Below, in pieces: positions 1 through 8,835 of a DNA stretch of 64,000 bases. How positions within the stretch are numbered: the stretch's first letter is position 1; every line of letters begins with the position of its first letter. The position numbers and the translations under genes were made by a program. The notes below the pieces were generated by a model. The model saw only the letters and a program-made list of their open reading frames with translations. It was not told where the DNA came from and ran no database searches. Source of the DNA: Flavobacterium quisquiliarum (GTDB lineage Bacteria; Bacteroidota; Bacteroidia; Flavobacteriales; Flavobacteriaceae); the NCBI RefSeq assembly GCF_019308285.1, contig NZ_WWEM01000039.1, positions 1 to 64,000 on the forward strand, written 5' to 3'.

Positions 1-54
1 TTGATCCTTATTTCCTGTCAGTATTTCTGTGAACGTTTTTCGCTGTTGCGGGTG

Positions 55-84
55 CAAAAGTACACAACAATTCCAGTTACGCAA
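55..84 (-). promoter_or_regulatory. Leftward Bacteroidota-type promoter at the window edge
   Basis: Read on the minus strand, TTG (82-84) is followed by exactly 19 nt and then TACTTTTG (55-62). This matches the flavobacterial TTG-N19-TAnnTTTG consensus. Downstream the transcript would run off the left edge of the window through an untranslated leader beginning GCACCCGC. That kind of start sequence is what I remember from Bacteroidota rRNA operons, so an rRNA operon to the left is a guess. The promoter match is seen; its target is inferred. Confidence 0.65.
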
Positions 85-617
85 GGCTTTTTCCAAACTA
101 TTTTTATTCTTTTTCTTAACACTCTCATAACTCGCAGGTTATAATCGAAGTTTTTTCTGCTCCTTGTGGGGTTTTTCCTCGTTTGGCCATTGTTTCTCTT
201 GTTTTACCGCAAAGGCGCCAAGTCACAAAGCCTTCTTTTCTACACTTTTTGATATTGAAAACACGCAAAGGCGCTGGGTTTTTAATTCGCTTTCTTGTCA
301 AAACGTCTTTTGCTTCCGAAATTTTCTTCTGAAAACTGGTGTCCCAGCCCCGATAGCAGTGGAAATCCTTTTGTTTTTTCCTTTAAAAAGCAAAAGATTG
401 AAGCGCATAGCGGGAAATAGCTCCTCAAAATTTAAATTCCAATTGCAATGCCTTAAATCCCATCTCTCTTTCATATCCATGATGCGCACTAGACGCACTG
501 CGGTGCGTCTCTACGGAAAATCGGAATTACACTAATTATATATACATGTATAAAAACAAACCCGACAGGTTTTAAAAACCTGTCGGGTTGAAATCACACT
601 TTAAACTCTTCTACTAT
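85..617. other. Intergenic region without a convincing gene
   Basis: About 530 bp between the leftward edge promoter and the permease gene. The long frame at 164-535 has no recognisable domain and runs through repeat sequence, so I do not call it. The stretch holds two related 'cgcaaaggcgc' motifs (205-230 and 262-282), a perfect 8-bp-stem hairpin AGACGCAC-TGCG-GTGCGTCT at 491-510, and a terminator at 559-589. These look like the short interspersed repeats common between flavobacterial genes. Confidence 0.6.
559..589. terminator. Hairpin of the AACCCGACAGG family
   Basis: A near-perfect hairpin with arms AACCCGACAGGTTT and its complement around a short A/T loop. It lies just past the end of the leftward permease gene and probably ends its transcript. 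The same stem sequence, with small changes, recurs at 12284-12318, 29683-29727 and 61933-61965. Confidence 0.7.
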
Positions 618-1853
618 TTAATCAAAGCGAATAGCTTTTACTGGAGATATCTTAGTTATTATATAGGACGGTATCAGCAGCACCATAAAACAAACTCCAA
701 CCGTAAGCAGATTTAATAAAAGAATATAAATCCAATTTAAATATACTGGCGCCTGATTCACATAATAATTTTCAGGATTTAATTGCACTATTCCGAACTG
801 TTGCTGCACTAACAAAATCGAAATACCGATTAGATTTCCCCAAAACAATCCACGAAGGATTAAATAAAAAGCATTATATAAAAATACCTTTCTCACCGAC
901 CAATTGTTCGACCCCATAGATTTTAAAATCCCAATCATTTGAGTTCTTTCCAAAATAAGAACTAATAAAGCAACAATCATATTAATAGTAGCCACAAGAA
1001 TCATAATCGCTAAAATGATTATGATATTAAAATCAAATAATTTTAGCCAATCAAAAATATAACTGTATTTCTCTATAATAGTCTTTGTATCTAAATTAGA
1101 ATTTGTTTCTTGATAGATTTGATTGCCTACATTTTTAATATTATCAAAATCTTTTACAAAAACTTCAAATGCTCCTATTTGATCTGGATTCCATTTATTG
1201 ATTCTCTGAATATGACGAATGTCTCCAATAATATACGTGGAATCAAAATCTTGAAATCCTGAATTAAATATAGCCGCAATCTTAAAACGACGACTATTTG
1301 GAAGTTTTCCTTGTTCTTCTTTTACAAAAAAAGTATTAAATTGATCGCCTACTTTTAAATTTAGCCGATCTGCAAGAAACTTTGAAATAATAACATCTTC
1401 ATTCAATGTTTTCGTAAAATCCGGAAGTTTACCTTCTACTATATATTCATTAATATTATTCCAATCGTAGTCTGGACCTACTCCTTTAAAAACAATTCCT
1501 TCAAAAGCATTCTCTGTTCTGATAATTCCTGCCTTAGTCGCGATTGCCTGAATATGGCTTACTTCTGGCACCGATTTAAAATCAGGATAAAAATCTTGTT
1601 TTTTCGAAATCGGAACTAAAGTCACTTCAGAATTATTATTATCAAAATTCGAAATTATAATCTGCCCATTAAACGCCGAAACTTTGTCTCGTATTTTTTT
1701 CTGTAAGCCTATTCCCGTAGCAACAGAAACAATCATCATAATCATCCCTATCGCAATTGCGGAGATAGCAATTTTAATAATTGGTGCTGAAATACTGCTC
1801 TTATTTTCCTTTGCAGTTATTAATCTCTTGGCTATAAAATATTCTAAATTCAA
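618..1853 (-). CDS. ABC transporter permease, LolC/LolE-like (FtsX family)
   Basis: 411 residues with the MacB/FtsX permease layout. There is one membrane helix near residues 25-50, a long periplasmic domain (about 60-270), then three helices in the C-terminal part. The segment LILERTQMIGILKSMG is the typical cytoplasmic coupling helix of LolC/LolE proteins, which hand outer-membrane lipoproteins to LolA. In this phylum one permease often replaces the LolC/LolE pair. The start is TTG: the frame is closed upstream by a stop six codons before it, and no ATG precedes the first helix. No ATPase gene is adjacent, so the partner must be elsewhere. Lipoprotein release is the best-supported role, but other FtsX-type exporters are possible. 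Confidence 0.85.
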   Translation of the reverse strand: MNLEYFIAKRLITAKENKSSISAPIIKIAISAIAIGMIMMIVSVATGIGLQKKIRDKVSAFNGQIIISNFDNNNSEVTLVPISKKQDFYPDFKSVPEVSHIQAIATKAGIIRTENAFEGIVFKGVGPDYDWNNINEYIVEGKLPDFTKTLNEDVIISKFLADRLNLKVGDQFNTFFVKEEQGKLPNSRRFKIAAIFNSGFQDFDSTYIIGDIRHIQRINKWNPDQIGAFEVFVKDFDNIKNVGNQIYQETNSNLDTKTIIEKYSYIFDWLKLFDFNIIIILAIMILVATINMIVALLVLILERTQMIGILKSMGSNNWSVRKVFLYNAFYLILRGLFWGNLIGISILLVQQQFGIVQLNPENYYVNQAPVYLNWIYILLLNLLTVGVCFMVLLIPSYIITKISPVKAIRFD

Positions 1854-1948
1854 ATTGATAGTATTTCTTTAGATTGTTTAATCATTCTTTTTTCAAAAGT
1901 ACACCTTAAAAAAAAAGAAAATGTTCTTTAAGACAATTAATCTAATTA

Positions 1949-2443
1949 TTATAAAGGAAGTTTCTTTTTCATCTCTTCCACTATATTATAAGCAGCAGGA
2001 CAAATCTCAACATTTTTTAATGTTAAGTTCGAAATCTGATAAAACTTATTTCGATCAGTATGCGGAAATTCACGGCAAGCTTTTGGACGCACATCGTAAA
2101 TCATACAGTAATTTTCATTATCTAAAAAAGTACACGGCACACTCTGCAAAACATAATCCTTATCTTCATCGACTCTAAGATATTGTTCAATGAATTGCTG
2201 CGGCTTCTGTCTAAAATGTTTTGAAATTCTCTCAATATCTGCCAACGTAAATAAAGGACCTGTTGTTTTACAGCAATTAGCGCATTTCAAACAGTCTGTT
2301 CTTTTAAATTCCGCTTCATGCAAATCCTGCATAACGTAATCTAAATTCTTAGGCTGTTTCTTTTTGAGCTTATCGAAATACTTTTTGTTTTCGTTATGCT
2401 TATCTTTGGCTAACTTATGCAAGTTATTTAAAATCTGTTTCAA
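1949..2443 (-). CDS. YkgJ-family cysteine cluster protein (zinc/iron-chelating domain)
   Basis: 164 residues. A lysine-rich N-terminal helix (1-45) is followed by the cysteine cluster CLKCANCC (about 55-62). Further cysteines occur in PCTFLDNENYCMIYDVRPKAC and EICPAA. This spacing is the signature of the Fe/Zn-chelating family PF03692, whose biochemical role is poorly known. The start is TTG; an in-frame stop lies four codons upstream and the next ATG is inside the helix. It is a single gene, divergent from the methyltransferase at 2516, with about 70 bp between them. Family assignment is firm, function is not. Confidence 0.85.
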   Translation of the reverse strand: MKQILNNLHKLAKDKHNENKKYFDKLKKKQPKNLDYVMQDLHEAEFKRTDCLKCANCCKTTGPLFTLADIERISKHFRQKPQQFIEQYLRVDEDKDYVLQSVPCTFLDNENYCMIYDVRPKACREFPHTDRNKFYQISNLTLKNVEICPAAYNIVEEMKKKLPL

Positions 2444-2515
2444 GTTTAAAATTTAAAGTTGATCTGCAAAATTAAACAACTTTGAACTTGAAACCTTAAA
2501 CTTTGAACTAAAACA

Positions 2516-3223
2516 ATGAAAGATCTTTTCGGAAAAGCCATATTTGATTTCCACACTAACAATTCACCTGAAGACATCATAACTGAAACTTCTATTTCCG
2601 AAGAAGACGAGATGAGCGTGGAATATCTTTTTCGTACTTATAATGAAATGCCAAAAATCGAACAAAAAGCGCTTCAACTGGCAAAAGGAAAAATATTAGA
2701 TGTGGGATGTGGCGCAGGGAGTCATGCTTTATCACTGCAAAATGAGAGAAGTTTAGAAGTAACCGCTATTGACATTTCAGAAAAAGCAATTGAAACCTGT
2801 CTTTTAAGAGGAATCAAAAACGCCAAAGTTGAAAATATTTTAGATTTTGAAGGAGAAAAATTCGATACTATTTTACTTCTGATGAACGGAACCGGCATTT
2901 TTGGCAAACTAAAAAACTGTAATAAGTATTTAACTAAATTAAAATCTTTATTAAATCCTGGCGGACAAATTCTAATTGACAGCTCTGATATCATTTATAT
3001 GTTTGACGAAGATGAAGATGGTGGAAAATGGATTCCTTCTGAAAATGATTATTATGGAGAACTTGTATTCAATATCAGTTATAAAAACGAGAAAGAAGAA
3101 CCTTTTGATTGGCTTTATTTAGATTACAACACACTTCAAAATGCTGCAATTGCTAATGGATTAAAATGCGAACTCATTCTTGAAGGAGAACATTACGATT
3201 ATCTAGCCAAGCTCTCTATTTAA
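2516..3223 (+). CDS. Class I SAM-dependent methyltransferase
   Basis: 235 residues. The SAM-binding motif ILDVGCGAGSHAL sits near residue 60 and is followed by the acidic residue at the end of strand 2 (AIDIS). Motif-IV-like LLLMNGTGIFG and post-motif LLNPGGQILID complete a Rossmann-type methyltransferase fold. The substrate cannot be told from the sequence; small-molecule methyltransferases look like this. The next gene starts 19 bp downstream on the same strand, so the two are probably co-transcribed. Confidence 0.85.
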   Translation: MKDLFGKAIFDFHTNNSPEDIITETSISEEDEMSVEYLFRTYNEMPKIEQKALQLAKGKILDVGCGAGSHALSLQNERSLEVTAIDISEKAIETCLLRGIKNAKVENILDFEGEKFDTILLLMNGTGIFGKLKNCNKYLTKLKSLLNPGGQILIDSSDIIYMFDEDEDGGKWIPSENDYYGELVFNISYKNEKEEPFDWLYLDYNTLQNAAIANGLKCELILEGEHYDYLAKLSI

Positions 3224-3242
3224 ACCAAACAAATTTAAACTC

Positions 3243-3788
3243 ATGAAAGAATTAGATTTAGAAAAATTAAAATATCCCATTGGAAAATTCACAGCACCTA
3301 ATGATTATTCATCCGAATATCTCTCTGGAAAAATTGAAGAACTGGAAACATTTCCAAAAAGATTAGAAGAAGAAGTTATTCATTTGACAGAAGAACAACT
3401 TAATACACCTTATCGTCCTGAAGGATGGACAATCAGACAAGTTATTCATCATTGCGCCGAGAGTCACATGAATTGCTATATCCGAATTAAATGGGCTTTA
3501 ACTGAAAATAATCCAGTAATTAAAGCTTACGATGAAGTACTCTGGTCCGAATTAAATGATAATTTAACGATGCCAATTGAACCAACTCTCGAATTATTAA
3601 AAGGCCTTCATTTTAGATTAGGTTATATCATGAGAAATTTATCTGAATCTGACTTGGAAAAAACTTTTATTCATCCTTCAGACAATTCAGAAAACAAACT
3701 CAAAAAAATTATCGGAATGTATGCTTGGCATGGAAATCATCATTTAGCACATATTACCACTTTAAAAAAATATAAAAACTGGCAATAG
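3243..3788 (+). CDS. YfiT-like DinB-superfamily metal-dependent transferase
   Basis: 181 residues, close to Bacillus YfiT. The N-terminus (KYPIGKFTAP) and the metal-ligand pattern are typical: HHCAESH around residues 75-81 supplies the first histidine, and WHGNHHLAH near the C-terminus supplies two more. These His residues form the triad that binds a divalent metal in DinB four-helix bundles. YfiT homologues are annotated as putative bacillithiol S-transferases. That activity is not demonstrated here, and whether this organism makes bacillithiol cannot be judged from the window. It follows the methyltransferase gene and ends at a bidirectional terminator. Confidence 0.85.
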   Translation: MKELDLEKLKYPIGKFTAPNDYSSEYLSGKIEELETFPKRLEEEVIHLTEEQLNTPYRPEGWTIRQVIHHCAESHMNCYIRIKWALTENNPVIKAYDEVLWSELNDNLTMPIEPTLELLKGLHFRLGYIMRNLSESDLEKTFIHPSDNSENKLKKIIGMYAWHGNHHLAHITTLKKYKNWQ

Positions 3789-3810
3789 CTTAAAAATACA
3801 ACTGTCTTTT

Positions 3811-3850
3811 AAACAAAAAAATCTCTTCAATAGAAGAGATTTTTTTGTTT
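3811..3850. terminator. Bidirectional terminator between yfiT-like gene and queE
   Basis: Long hairpin with arms AAACAAAAAAATCTCTTC and GAAGAGATTTTTTTGTTT around AATA. A/T runs on both sides make it work for both converging genes. The last bases overlap the queE stop codon. Confidence 0.9.
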
Positions 3851-4481
3851 AAGGTATATTCAAATACTTATGTGTTTGTAACGAAACTCGCCATTTTGGA
3901 TTATTCATGACATAATCGACAATAAGCGGTGTCATTTCTTCTTTTTTACTCCATTCCGGTTGCAAAAACAAAATAGCATTATCATTAACTAACTCAGCCT
4001 GTTCTTCTGCAAAGATAAAATCATGCTTATTATAAATAATAACCTTTAATTCATGTGCATTATCATACACCGTTTGGGTTGGCAATTTATTTTTTTTAGG
4101 AGAAAGACAAATCCAGTCCCAAGTTCCTGAAAGTGGAAAAGCTCCAGAAGTTTCAATATGAACTTTTAAATTTTTATCTTTTAATCTCTGCGTCAATAGT
4201 GTCATATCCCAAGAAAGAGGTTCTCCTCCTGTCACCACTACCGTATCAGCATATTTTGCTGCATTTTCCACGATTAAATCAATACTTGTCGGCGGATGAC
4301 TTTCAGCATTCCAGCTTTCTTTTACATCACACCAATGACACCCAACGTCGCATCCACCAATTCTAATAAAATAAGCAGCTCTTCCTGTATGCGAACCTTC
4401 TCCTTGAATGGTATAAAATTCCTCCATCAAAGGAAGCATAGCTCCTTTATTTACCTCTAATTGTATTTCTTTTGATAACAT
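3849..4481 (-). CDS. queE: 7-carboxy-7-deazaguanine synthase
   Basis: 210 residues, a short radical SAM enzyme. It converts 6-carboxytetrahydropterin to 7-carboxy-7-deazaguanine in queuosine/preQ0 synthesis. Near the N-terminus PLMEEFYTIQGEGSHTGR is the QueE opening motif. The 4Fe-4S site follows as CDVGCHWCD (CX3CX2C). The SAM-binding VVTGGEPL is near residue 83. A later queuosine gene, queA, lies at 28.4 kb, but queC and queD are not in the window. It is convergent with the yfiT-like gene and probably forms a single-gene transcript. Confidence 0.95.
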   Translation of the reverse strand: MLSKEIQLEVNKGAMLPLMEEFYTIQGEGSHTGRAAYFIRIGGCDVGCHWCDVKESWNAESHPPTSIDLIVENAAKYADTVVVTGGEPLSWDMTLLTQRLKDKNLKVHIETSGAFPLSGTWDWICLSPKKNKLPTQTVYDNAHELKVIIYNKHDFIFAEEQAELVNDNAILFLQPEWSKKEEMTPLIVDYVMNNPKWRVSLQTHKYLNIP

Positions 4482-4527
4482 TACTCTATTTTAAAGTGCA
4501 AAGATAGTCAATAATATACGTAACAAA

Positions 4528-4558
4528 AAAACCGATAGTTTATTGAACTATCGGTTTT
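4528..4558. terminator. Terminator downstream of the TPR gene of the TonB operon
   Basis: Hairpin AAAACCGATAGTT / AACTATCGGTTTT with loop TATTG. It follows the TPR gene (leftward) and lies upstream of queE. It is flanked by A/T-rich sequence on both sides and probably ends the exbB-TPR transcript. Confidence 0.85.
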
Positions 4559-4580
4559 CTATTTATTTTAAAATTCTAAA

Positions 4581-6248
4581 TTATTTTAGAGCTTTAACAG
4601 ATTGAGCAGCGTAAGTATTTGCTGGATCCAAAACTAAAGTTTTATTGAAATATTCAACAGCTTTAGCTTTATCTGTATTTGCATAAGCAGCACCAATTGC
4701 ATTATAAGCCTCAATAACTTTTTTAGTTGTTGCAGGTTTTGCTAATTCTTCTGGACCTTTAGCAGTTATTTTAGCTACATACTCTTCATAGTTTTTGATG
4801 ATCATGTCATCTTTATCTAATGCACTGTTGATTCTTCCTTTGTACAAGTAAGCTTCGTCATACGATGGAGATACTTCAAGAATTTTATCAAAAGTAGCAT
4901 TTGCATTTTCTAAAGCAGCTTTATCACGGCTTTCAACAGGTTTACCAGCATTACCGTAATAAACAGAAATTCCATAATATACGGCATCATCTAAATAATT
5001 CTTAGATTCTTTATTATTTGCACCAAGCTCAAAAATTGCAGCTGCTTGATTGTATTGTTTTTTACCAAACAATTCTTTTCCAAAATCAGCAAATTCTTCA
5101 ACTACTAAAGGCTCTAATTCAATTGCTTTTTTGATGTCAGCTAGACCTGCATCAAAAGCAGCTTGATCTATTGTACCGTCAGCAGCTGTTCCTTTTTTAA
5201 TTTTTGACAATCCTAAGTAGTAGTAATCTCTACCAATAGCTTTATTCCCTGGCGCTTTAATAAAATCTTCAATAGATTTAATAGCCACATCAACATTTCC
5301 ATTTTCGTAAGCTGCATATCCTAAATATCTGAAGATTCTAGGATTTACTTTATCTTCAGCAATCATTTTGTTTGCAACAGTTTCTAACTGTTTGTAATCT
5401 TTAACTAAGATCAAGAAATCTGCATGACGCATTTTAGAATCTAGAGAATAATCTGTTAGACTTAAATATTTCTCATAGTTTGTAATTGCGTTTTGCAAGT
5501 TTACTTTTGAAGTAGAAGGCTTGTTTCTTGCCCATTTGTAGTAAGTTTCAGCAAGCTCTCTATAAACTGGACCATAATTTGCATTTATAGCAATTACTTC
5601 ATTGAATGATTTTATCGCTTCATCATAAGATTTAGCTCCTTTTAACAAAACACCTAATTGCATTTTTGCTCTTAACAAAGTATTGTCAGCAGCAAAAGCA
5701 TCACGATATGATTTATAAGCATCATTTTGATTCTTATCACCATAGTATGCATCTCCAATAGCTAAAAGAGCTTGAGCATTTTGAGGATCAACTAATAATG
5801 CACGCTTTAAAACTTCAATAGCATTTTTGTAATCTGGATTATCAGAATTCATATATGCTCTCGCGATGTAAATAAACTCATTTACATCTTTTTTTCTCAT
5901 GTCTTTAGTTGCTAGAGCAAAATTAGCTTGTGCTGCTGCTGTATTTTTAGCATCCAAATCCAATTGACCTAAACCAATATAGCTTAAGTTTTTCTTATCC
6001 GAAGCCTGCAATCCATTGTTGTAATAGATTTTCGCAGAGTCCACTACAGATTGATTTAAATAAACGTTACCTAAAACAAAATTTGCTTCTCCATCAGATG
6101 GTTTAGCTTTGATAATTGATTTAAGGATAGTTTTTGCCTTATCAAACTGTTCTGCATCAATTGCCTTTTTTGCTTCGTTGATGTCTTGCGCATTTGCCGC
6201 ACCAGCTGAAGCAATCAATGCAAGACTAAAAATTTTAAATTTATTCAT
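4581..6248 (-). CDS. Secreted tetratricopeptide-repeat protein of the TonB locus
   Basis: 555 residues. A signal peptide (about 1-20, ending ASAGAANA) is followed by TPR-like helical repeats from residue 23 to the end. Examples are AIEVLKRALLVDPQNAQALLAIGDAYYG and the last AVEYFNKTLVLDPANTYAAQSV. The protein is probably periplasmic and acts as a protein-protein scaffold. It is the last gene of the exbB-exbD-exbD-tonB-pstS operon, 16 bp behind pstS. The same gene order is familiar from other Bacteroidota, which suggests a role in TonB-linked transport or envelope organisation. Its exact partner is unknown. Confidence 0.85.
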   Translation of the reverse strand: MNKFKIFSLALIASAGAANAQDINEAKKAIDAEQFDKAKTILKSIIKAKPSDGEANFVLGNVYLNQSVVDSAKIYYNNGLQASDKKNLSYIGLGQLDLDAKNTAAAQANFALATKDMRKKDVNEFIYIARAYMNSDNPDYKNAIEVLKRALLVDPQNAQALLAIGDAYYGDKNQNDAYKSYRDAFAADNTLLRAKMQLGVLLKGAKSYDEAIKSFNEVIAINANYGPVYRELAETYYKWARNKPSTSKVNLQNAITNYEKYLSLTDYSLDSKMRHADFLILVKDYKQLETVANKMIAEDKVNPRIFRYLGYAAYENGNVDVAIKSIEDFIKAPGNKAIGRDYYYLGLSKIKKGTAADGTIDQAAFDAGLADIKKAIELEPLVVEEFADFGKELFGKKQYNQAAAIFELGANNKESKNYLDDAVYYGISVYYGNAGKPVESRDKAALENANATFDKILEVSPSYDEAYLYKGRINSALDKDDMIIKNYEEYVAKITAKGPEELAKPATTKKVIEAYNAIGAAYANTDKAKAVEYFNKTLVLDPANTYAAQSVKALK

Positions 6249-6264
6249 CTTTATCGTAATTAAT

Positions 6265-7188
6265 TTATTCTTTATCTTTTATAATTTCATTTCTAATTTT
6301 AAGCTTACGCCCTGGAGTTTTATATGGCAACAAACCTGATTTCAAAACTATACGTTGACCGATATCTCCAGCTACAAATGAGGCAAATCCCATTCCAAGT
6401 CCTGTATAACCTTGACAATTAATAATAAACAAATCGCGTGCCAATGGATATTTTCCCAATGCCAGATCATCTTGCGTTGGACTATAATATTGATTATCAT
6501 TCAAACCTTTTACACTTAAAACATTAATTTTCTTGATAGTCTCAATCATATCTGGAGTTGGTTGATACAACCAGTTAACTCCAATAACGCCAATCATTCC
6601 GTCATTTTCAGAAACAAACTTGATTACTTCATTGTTTGTTTTAAAAGAAAAAACTCCTGTCTTAGGAACTTCCGTTACTTTCGCCAGATCTTTCATATAA
6701 CGCACTGTGCTTGAATTAGGATTGTCAAAAACTAAACCTTTAATTTTAGAGTCCGACTTTCCTTGTATAAAATCAATTACACTTTTCAACGCAATTAGTG
6801 TATCATTATTGTTTTTATTAGAAATAAATGCAATCGCATCATGAGCAAAAGGCGTTACACGAGGATTAATCTTATTTTTTTCAAAACGAGCTTTCTCTTC
6901 ATTTGTTAAATCTCTTGTTGTGATAGCGACTTTAGATTTTTGATTTAATAAATCATTTATTACTTCAGCCTCTGACTTAGATTTAACATTAATTTTTGCA
7001 TCATAGTAAGTCCCTTCAAATACAGCAACCTGATCATCTACAATCTGCTTTACGGTTTCATCAACCGCAACGTCAAGCGATCCTTTTAAAATGGTTTCTT
7101 TTTCAGCTTCATTTTTGCTTTTTTGGTTGCACATGGCAAACAAAAAGACAAAAACCACCAAACCTAAAGTCCTACTATATTTCAACAT
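6265..7188 (-). CDS. PstS-family phosphate-binding lipoprotein in the TonB operon
   Basis: 307 residues. The N-terminus ends in a lipobox (LFAMC, Cys about 20), so it should be a lipoprotein. The rest resembles the substrate-binding fold of PstS: KVAITTRDLTNEE, FAHDAIAFISNKNN, the loop NPNSSTVRYM and the C-terminal GYTGLGMGFASFVAGDIGQ. No pstC, pstA or pstB is adjacent. The gene instead lies between tonB and a TPR gene, so it may serve a TonB-linked uptake or sensing role rather than a classic Pst importer. That functional reading is inference. Confidence 0.82.
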   Translation of the reverse strand: MLKYSRTLGLVVFVFLFAMCNQKSKNEAEKETILKGSLDVAVDETVKQIVDDQVAVFEGTYYDAKINVKSKSEAEVINDLLNQKSKVAITTRDLTNEEKARFEKNKINPRVTPFAHDAIAFISNKNNNDTLIALKSVIDFIQGKSDSKIKGLVFDNPNSSTVRYMKDLAKVTEVPKTGVFSFKTNNEVIKFVSENDGMIGVIGVNWLYQPTPDMIETIKKINVLSVKGLNDNQYYSPTQDDLALGKYPLARDLFIINCQGYTGLGMGFASFVAGDIGQRIVLKSGLLPYKTPGRKLKIRNEIIKDKE

Positions 7189-7193
7189 AATTA

Positions 7194-7421
7194 TTATTCC
7201 TTTGAATTAATTAATCTTAAAAATCGTATTCCAGAATATACAATCAGTAAAGTTCCGAAAGCATATCTGTACTTCCATTCCATGTTAAGCGGGAGCTTTT
7301 CCCAAAACATGATCATTAAACCGAGTACAAGATAAATTAAAAAAAACAGTATTCCTAAAACAAGAAGAAATCGCTCTTTGAGCGATTTCTTCTGAATATT
7401 ATTAAGTATATCTTTTAACAT
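7194..7421 (-). CDS. Small two-helix membrane protein of the TonB operon
   Basis: 75 residues. It has two predicted membrane helices, roughly residues 17-37 (FLLVLGILFFLIYLVLGLMI) and 48-66. A basic N-terminus (IQKKSLKER) probably stays in the cytoplasm. The start codon overlaps the tonB stop by one base and pstS follows after 5 bp, so it is translated from the same mRNA. I recognise no domain. Conservation of such a small gene between tonB and pstS would suggest a role in the same system. Confidence 0.75.
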   Translation of the reverse strand: MLKDILNNIQKKSLKERFLLVLGILFFLIYLVLGLMIMFWEKLPLNMEWKYRYAFGTLLIVYSGIRFLRLINSKE

Positions 7422-8224
7422 TATTCTGCAGATTGAATAGTAATAGGTAGAGAGTATAATACCCTAACTTTTTTACCATTTTGCTCGCCAGGAGTCCATT
7501 TTGGACATTTTTTAAGAACACGAATTGCTTCTGCCCCTGTACCGTAACCGATATCCCTTAAAACTTTAATGTCGGTTAATGAACCGTCTTTTTCAACTAC
7601 AAACGTAACGTAAACTTTACCTTTTAAACCTTCTTCTTCTGGAGTTTTGTAATTGTTTCCTACGAATTTGTAGAATTTTTCAATTCCCCCTGGGAAATCT
7701 GGTTTTACTTCGATACCAGCTGTGTTATATACAGTGTTATCTTCTTGAATAACCTCTTGAACTGGTCCTTTACCAACTGGCTCATCAACAGTTAAAACTG
7801 CATCTGGATCTCCTTTGATGGTTTCTGCACCAACTTTTTTGTCTTTCAAATCCACAATTTTTGGTGGATCTTCAGTTACTTCTTCCGCTTTCGCAACCAC
7901 AGGTTTTACGAATTTTACCTGATCCACTTTTGGTGGTGGTGGCGGTGGTGGCGGTTGATTTGGTTTTATTTCCTCTTTTTTCTTTGGAGGTAATTTTACC
8001 GTTGCAATCTTAATATCGTTGTTTACTTCTTCTTCTTGAGAATCAGGTAAAAAACTAGCAATAAGAGGTGCAGCAACAGCAAAGCTAAAAATAAGTGAAC
8101 CAATAACAAGCGCTTTCACAGTTGTTTTTCCGTTCGATTTTCTCAGCTCGTATGCTCCATATATCTTATTACGTCCTTCGAATACGATATCAAGCCACTG
8201 ATTTTTTATAATATCTAATTTCAT
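7421..8224 (-). CDS. tonB: Energy transducer TonB
   Basis: 267 residues. A short cytoplasmic N-terminus contains the IYGAYELRKS motif common in Bacteroidota TonB. One membrane helix follows (about 38-60). Next comes a periplasmic linker with the run PNQPPPPPPPPKVDQ, and then the C-terminal TonB domain (about 170-265), with GLKGKVYVTFVVEKDGS and the final strand VLYSLPITIQ. TonB carries proton-motive force from ExbB/ExbD to outer-membrane receptors. It is encoded directly after the two exbD genes, as expected for one complex. Confidence 0.93.
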   Translation of the reverse strand: MKLDIIKNQWLDIVFEGRNKIYGAYELRKSNGKTTVKALVIGSLIFSFAVAAPLIASFLPDSQEEEVNNDIKIATVKLPPKKKEEIKPNQPPPPPPPPKVDQVKFVKPVVAKAEEVTEDPPKIVDLKDKKVGAETIKGDPDAVLTVDEPVGKGPVQEVIQEDNTVYNTAGIEVKPDFPGGIEKFYKFVGNNYKTPEEEGLKGKVYVTFVVEKDGSLTDIKVLRDIGYGTGAEAIRVLKKCPKWTPGEQNGKKVRVLYSLPITIQSAE

Positions 8225-8254
8225 ATCTCTTGATTTTTAATTTGACAAAAAAGA

Positions 8255-8818
8255 TTATTCCGCTTTTTTATCTATTAATTTCGTTTCCTCTGGTGAAAAC
8301 TCAGGAACAATAGCGTAAGTATCTACTCCTGAAATTGCCATCTCGTCCAACATATCAACTAAATTACGGTAATTTGATTTTTTAGTTGGTTTAATGATTA
8401 CGATAATTCCTTGATCAGGTTTTCCCTTAGCAGCAGAATAAGCTAAAACATTTTTCTTTTGTTTTAACAATTCTCTACGAATACCATCTTTACCATACGC
8501 AATGTCTTTAGGTCCTACTTTAGGAGTTGCTAATAATCCCATATAGTAAACAATTTTGTTATCACCACCTAACATTACTGTCATAGTACGATTCTCATCT
8601 ACTTTAGTATCCTTTTGTTCCGGATTCTTATCATCTTTATCTGGCAACGACAAATCCATCGATTGAGGTTTTGACAACGAAGTAGTTAACATAAAGAATG
8701 TAATCAATAAGAATGCCAAATCCACCATCGCCGTTAAATCGACTTTCGAATTCTGCTTTTTACTTCTTACTTTACCGCCTTTACCACCACCGCCGTCGCC
8801 GGTATTTAATTCAGCCAT
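8255..8818 (-). CDS. exbD: Biopolymer transport protein ExbD (second copy)
   Basis: 187 residues. A basic N-terminal tail is followed by DLTAMVDLAFLLITFFMLTT, which holds the membrane helix and the essential membrane aspartate of ExbD/TolR (VDLAFLL). The periplasmic part contains the family motif GIIVIIKPTKKSNYRNLVD. It lies between the other exbD (17 bp upstream) and tonB. Two different ExbD subunits could form a hetero-oligomer in the motor, which is common in this phylum. Confidence 0.92.
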   Translation of the reverse strand: MAELNTGDGGGGKGGKVRSKKQNSKVDLTAMVDLAFLLITFFMLTTSLSKPQSMDLSLPDKDDKNPEQKDTKVDENRTMTVMLGGDNKIVYYMGLLATPKVGPKDIAYGKDGIRRELLKQKKNVLAYSAAKGKPDQGIIVIIKPTKKSNYRNLVDMLDEMAISGVDTYAIVPEFSPEETKLIDKKAE

Positions 8819-8835
8819 TTAGTGTATTTTTTTAA

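Noticed and set aside
164..535. Frame of 123 codons in the first gap
   Set aside because: No recognisable domain, no promoter or start context, and it overlaps repeat motifs and a terminator-type hairpin.
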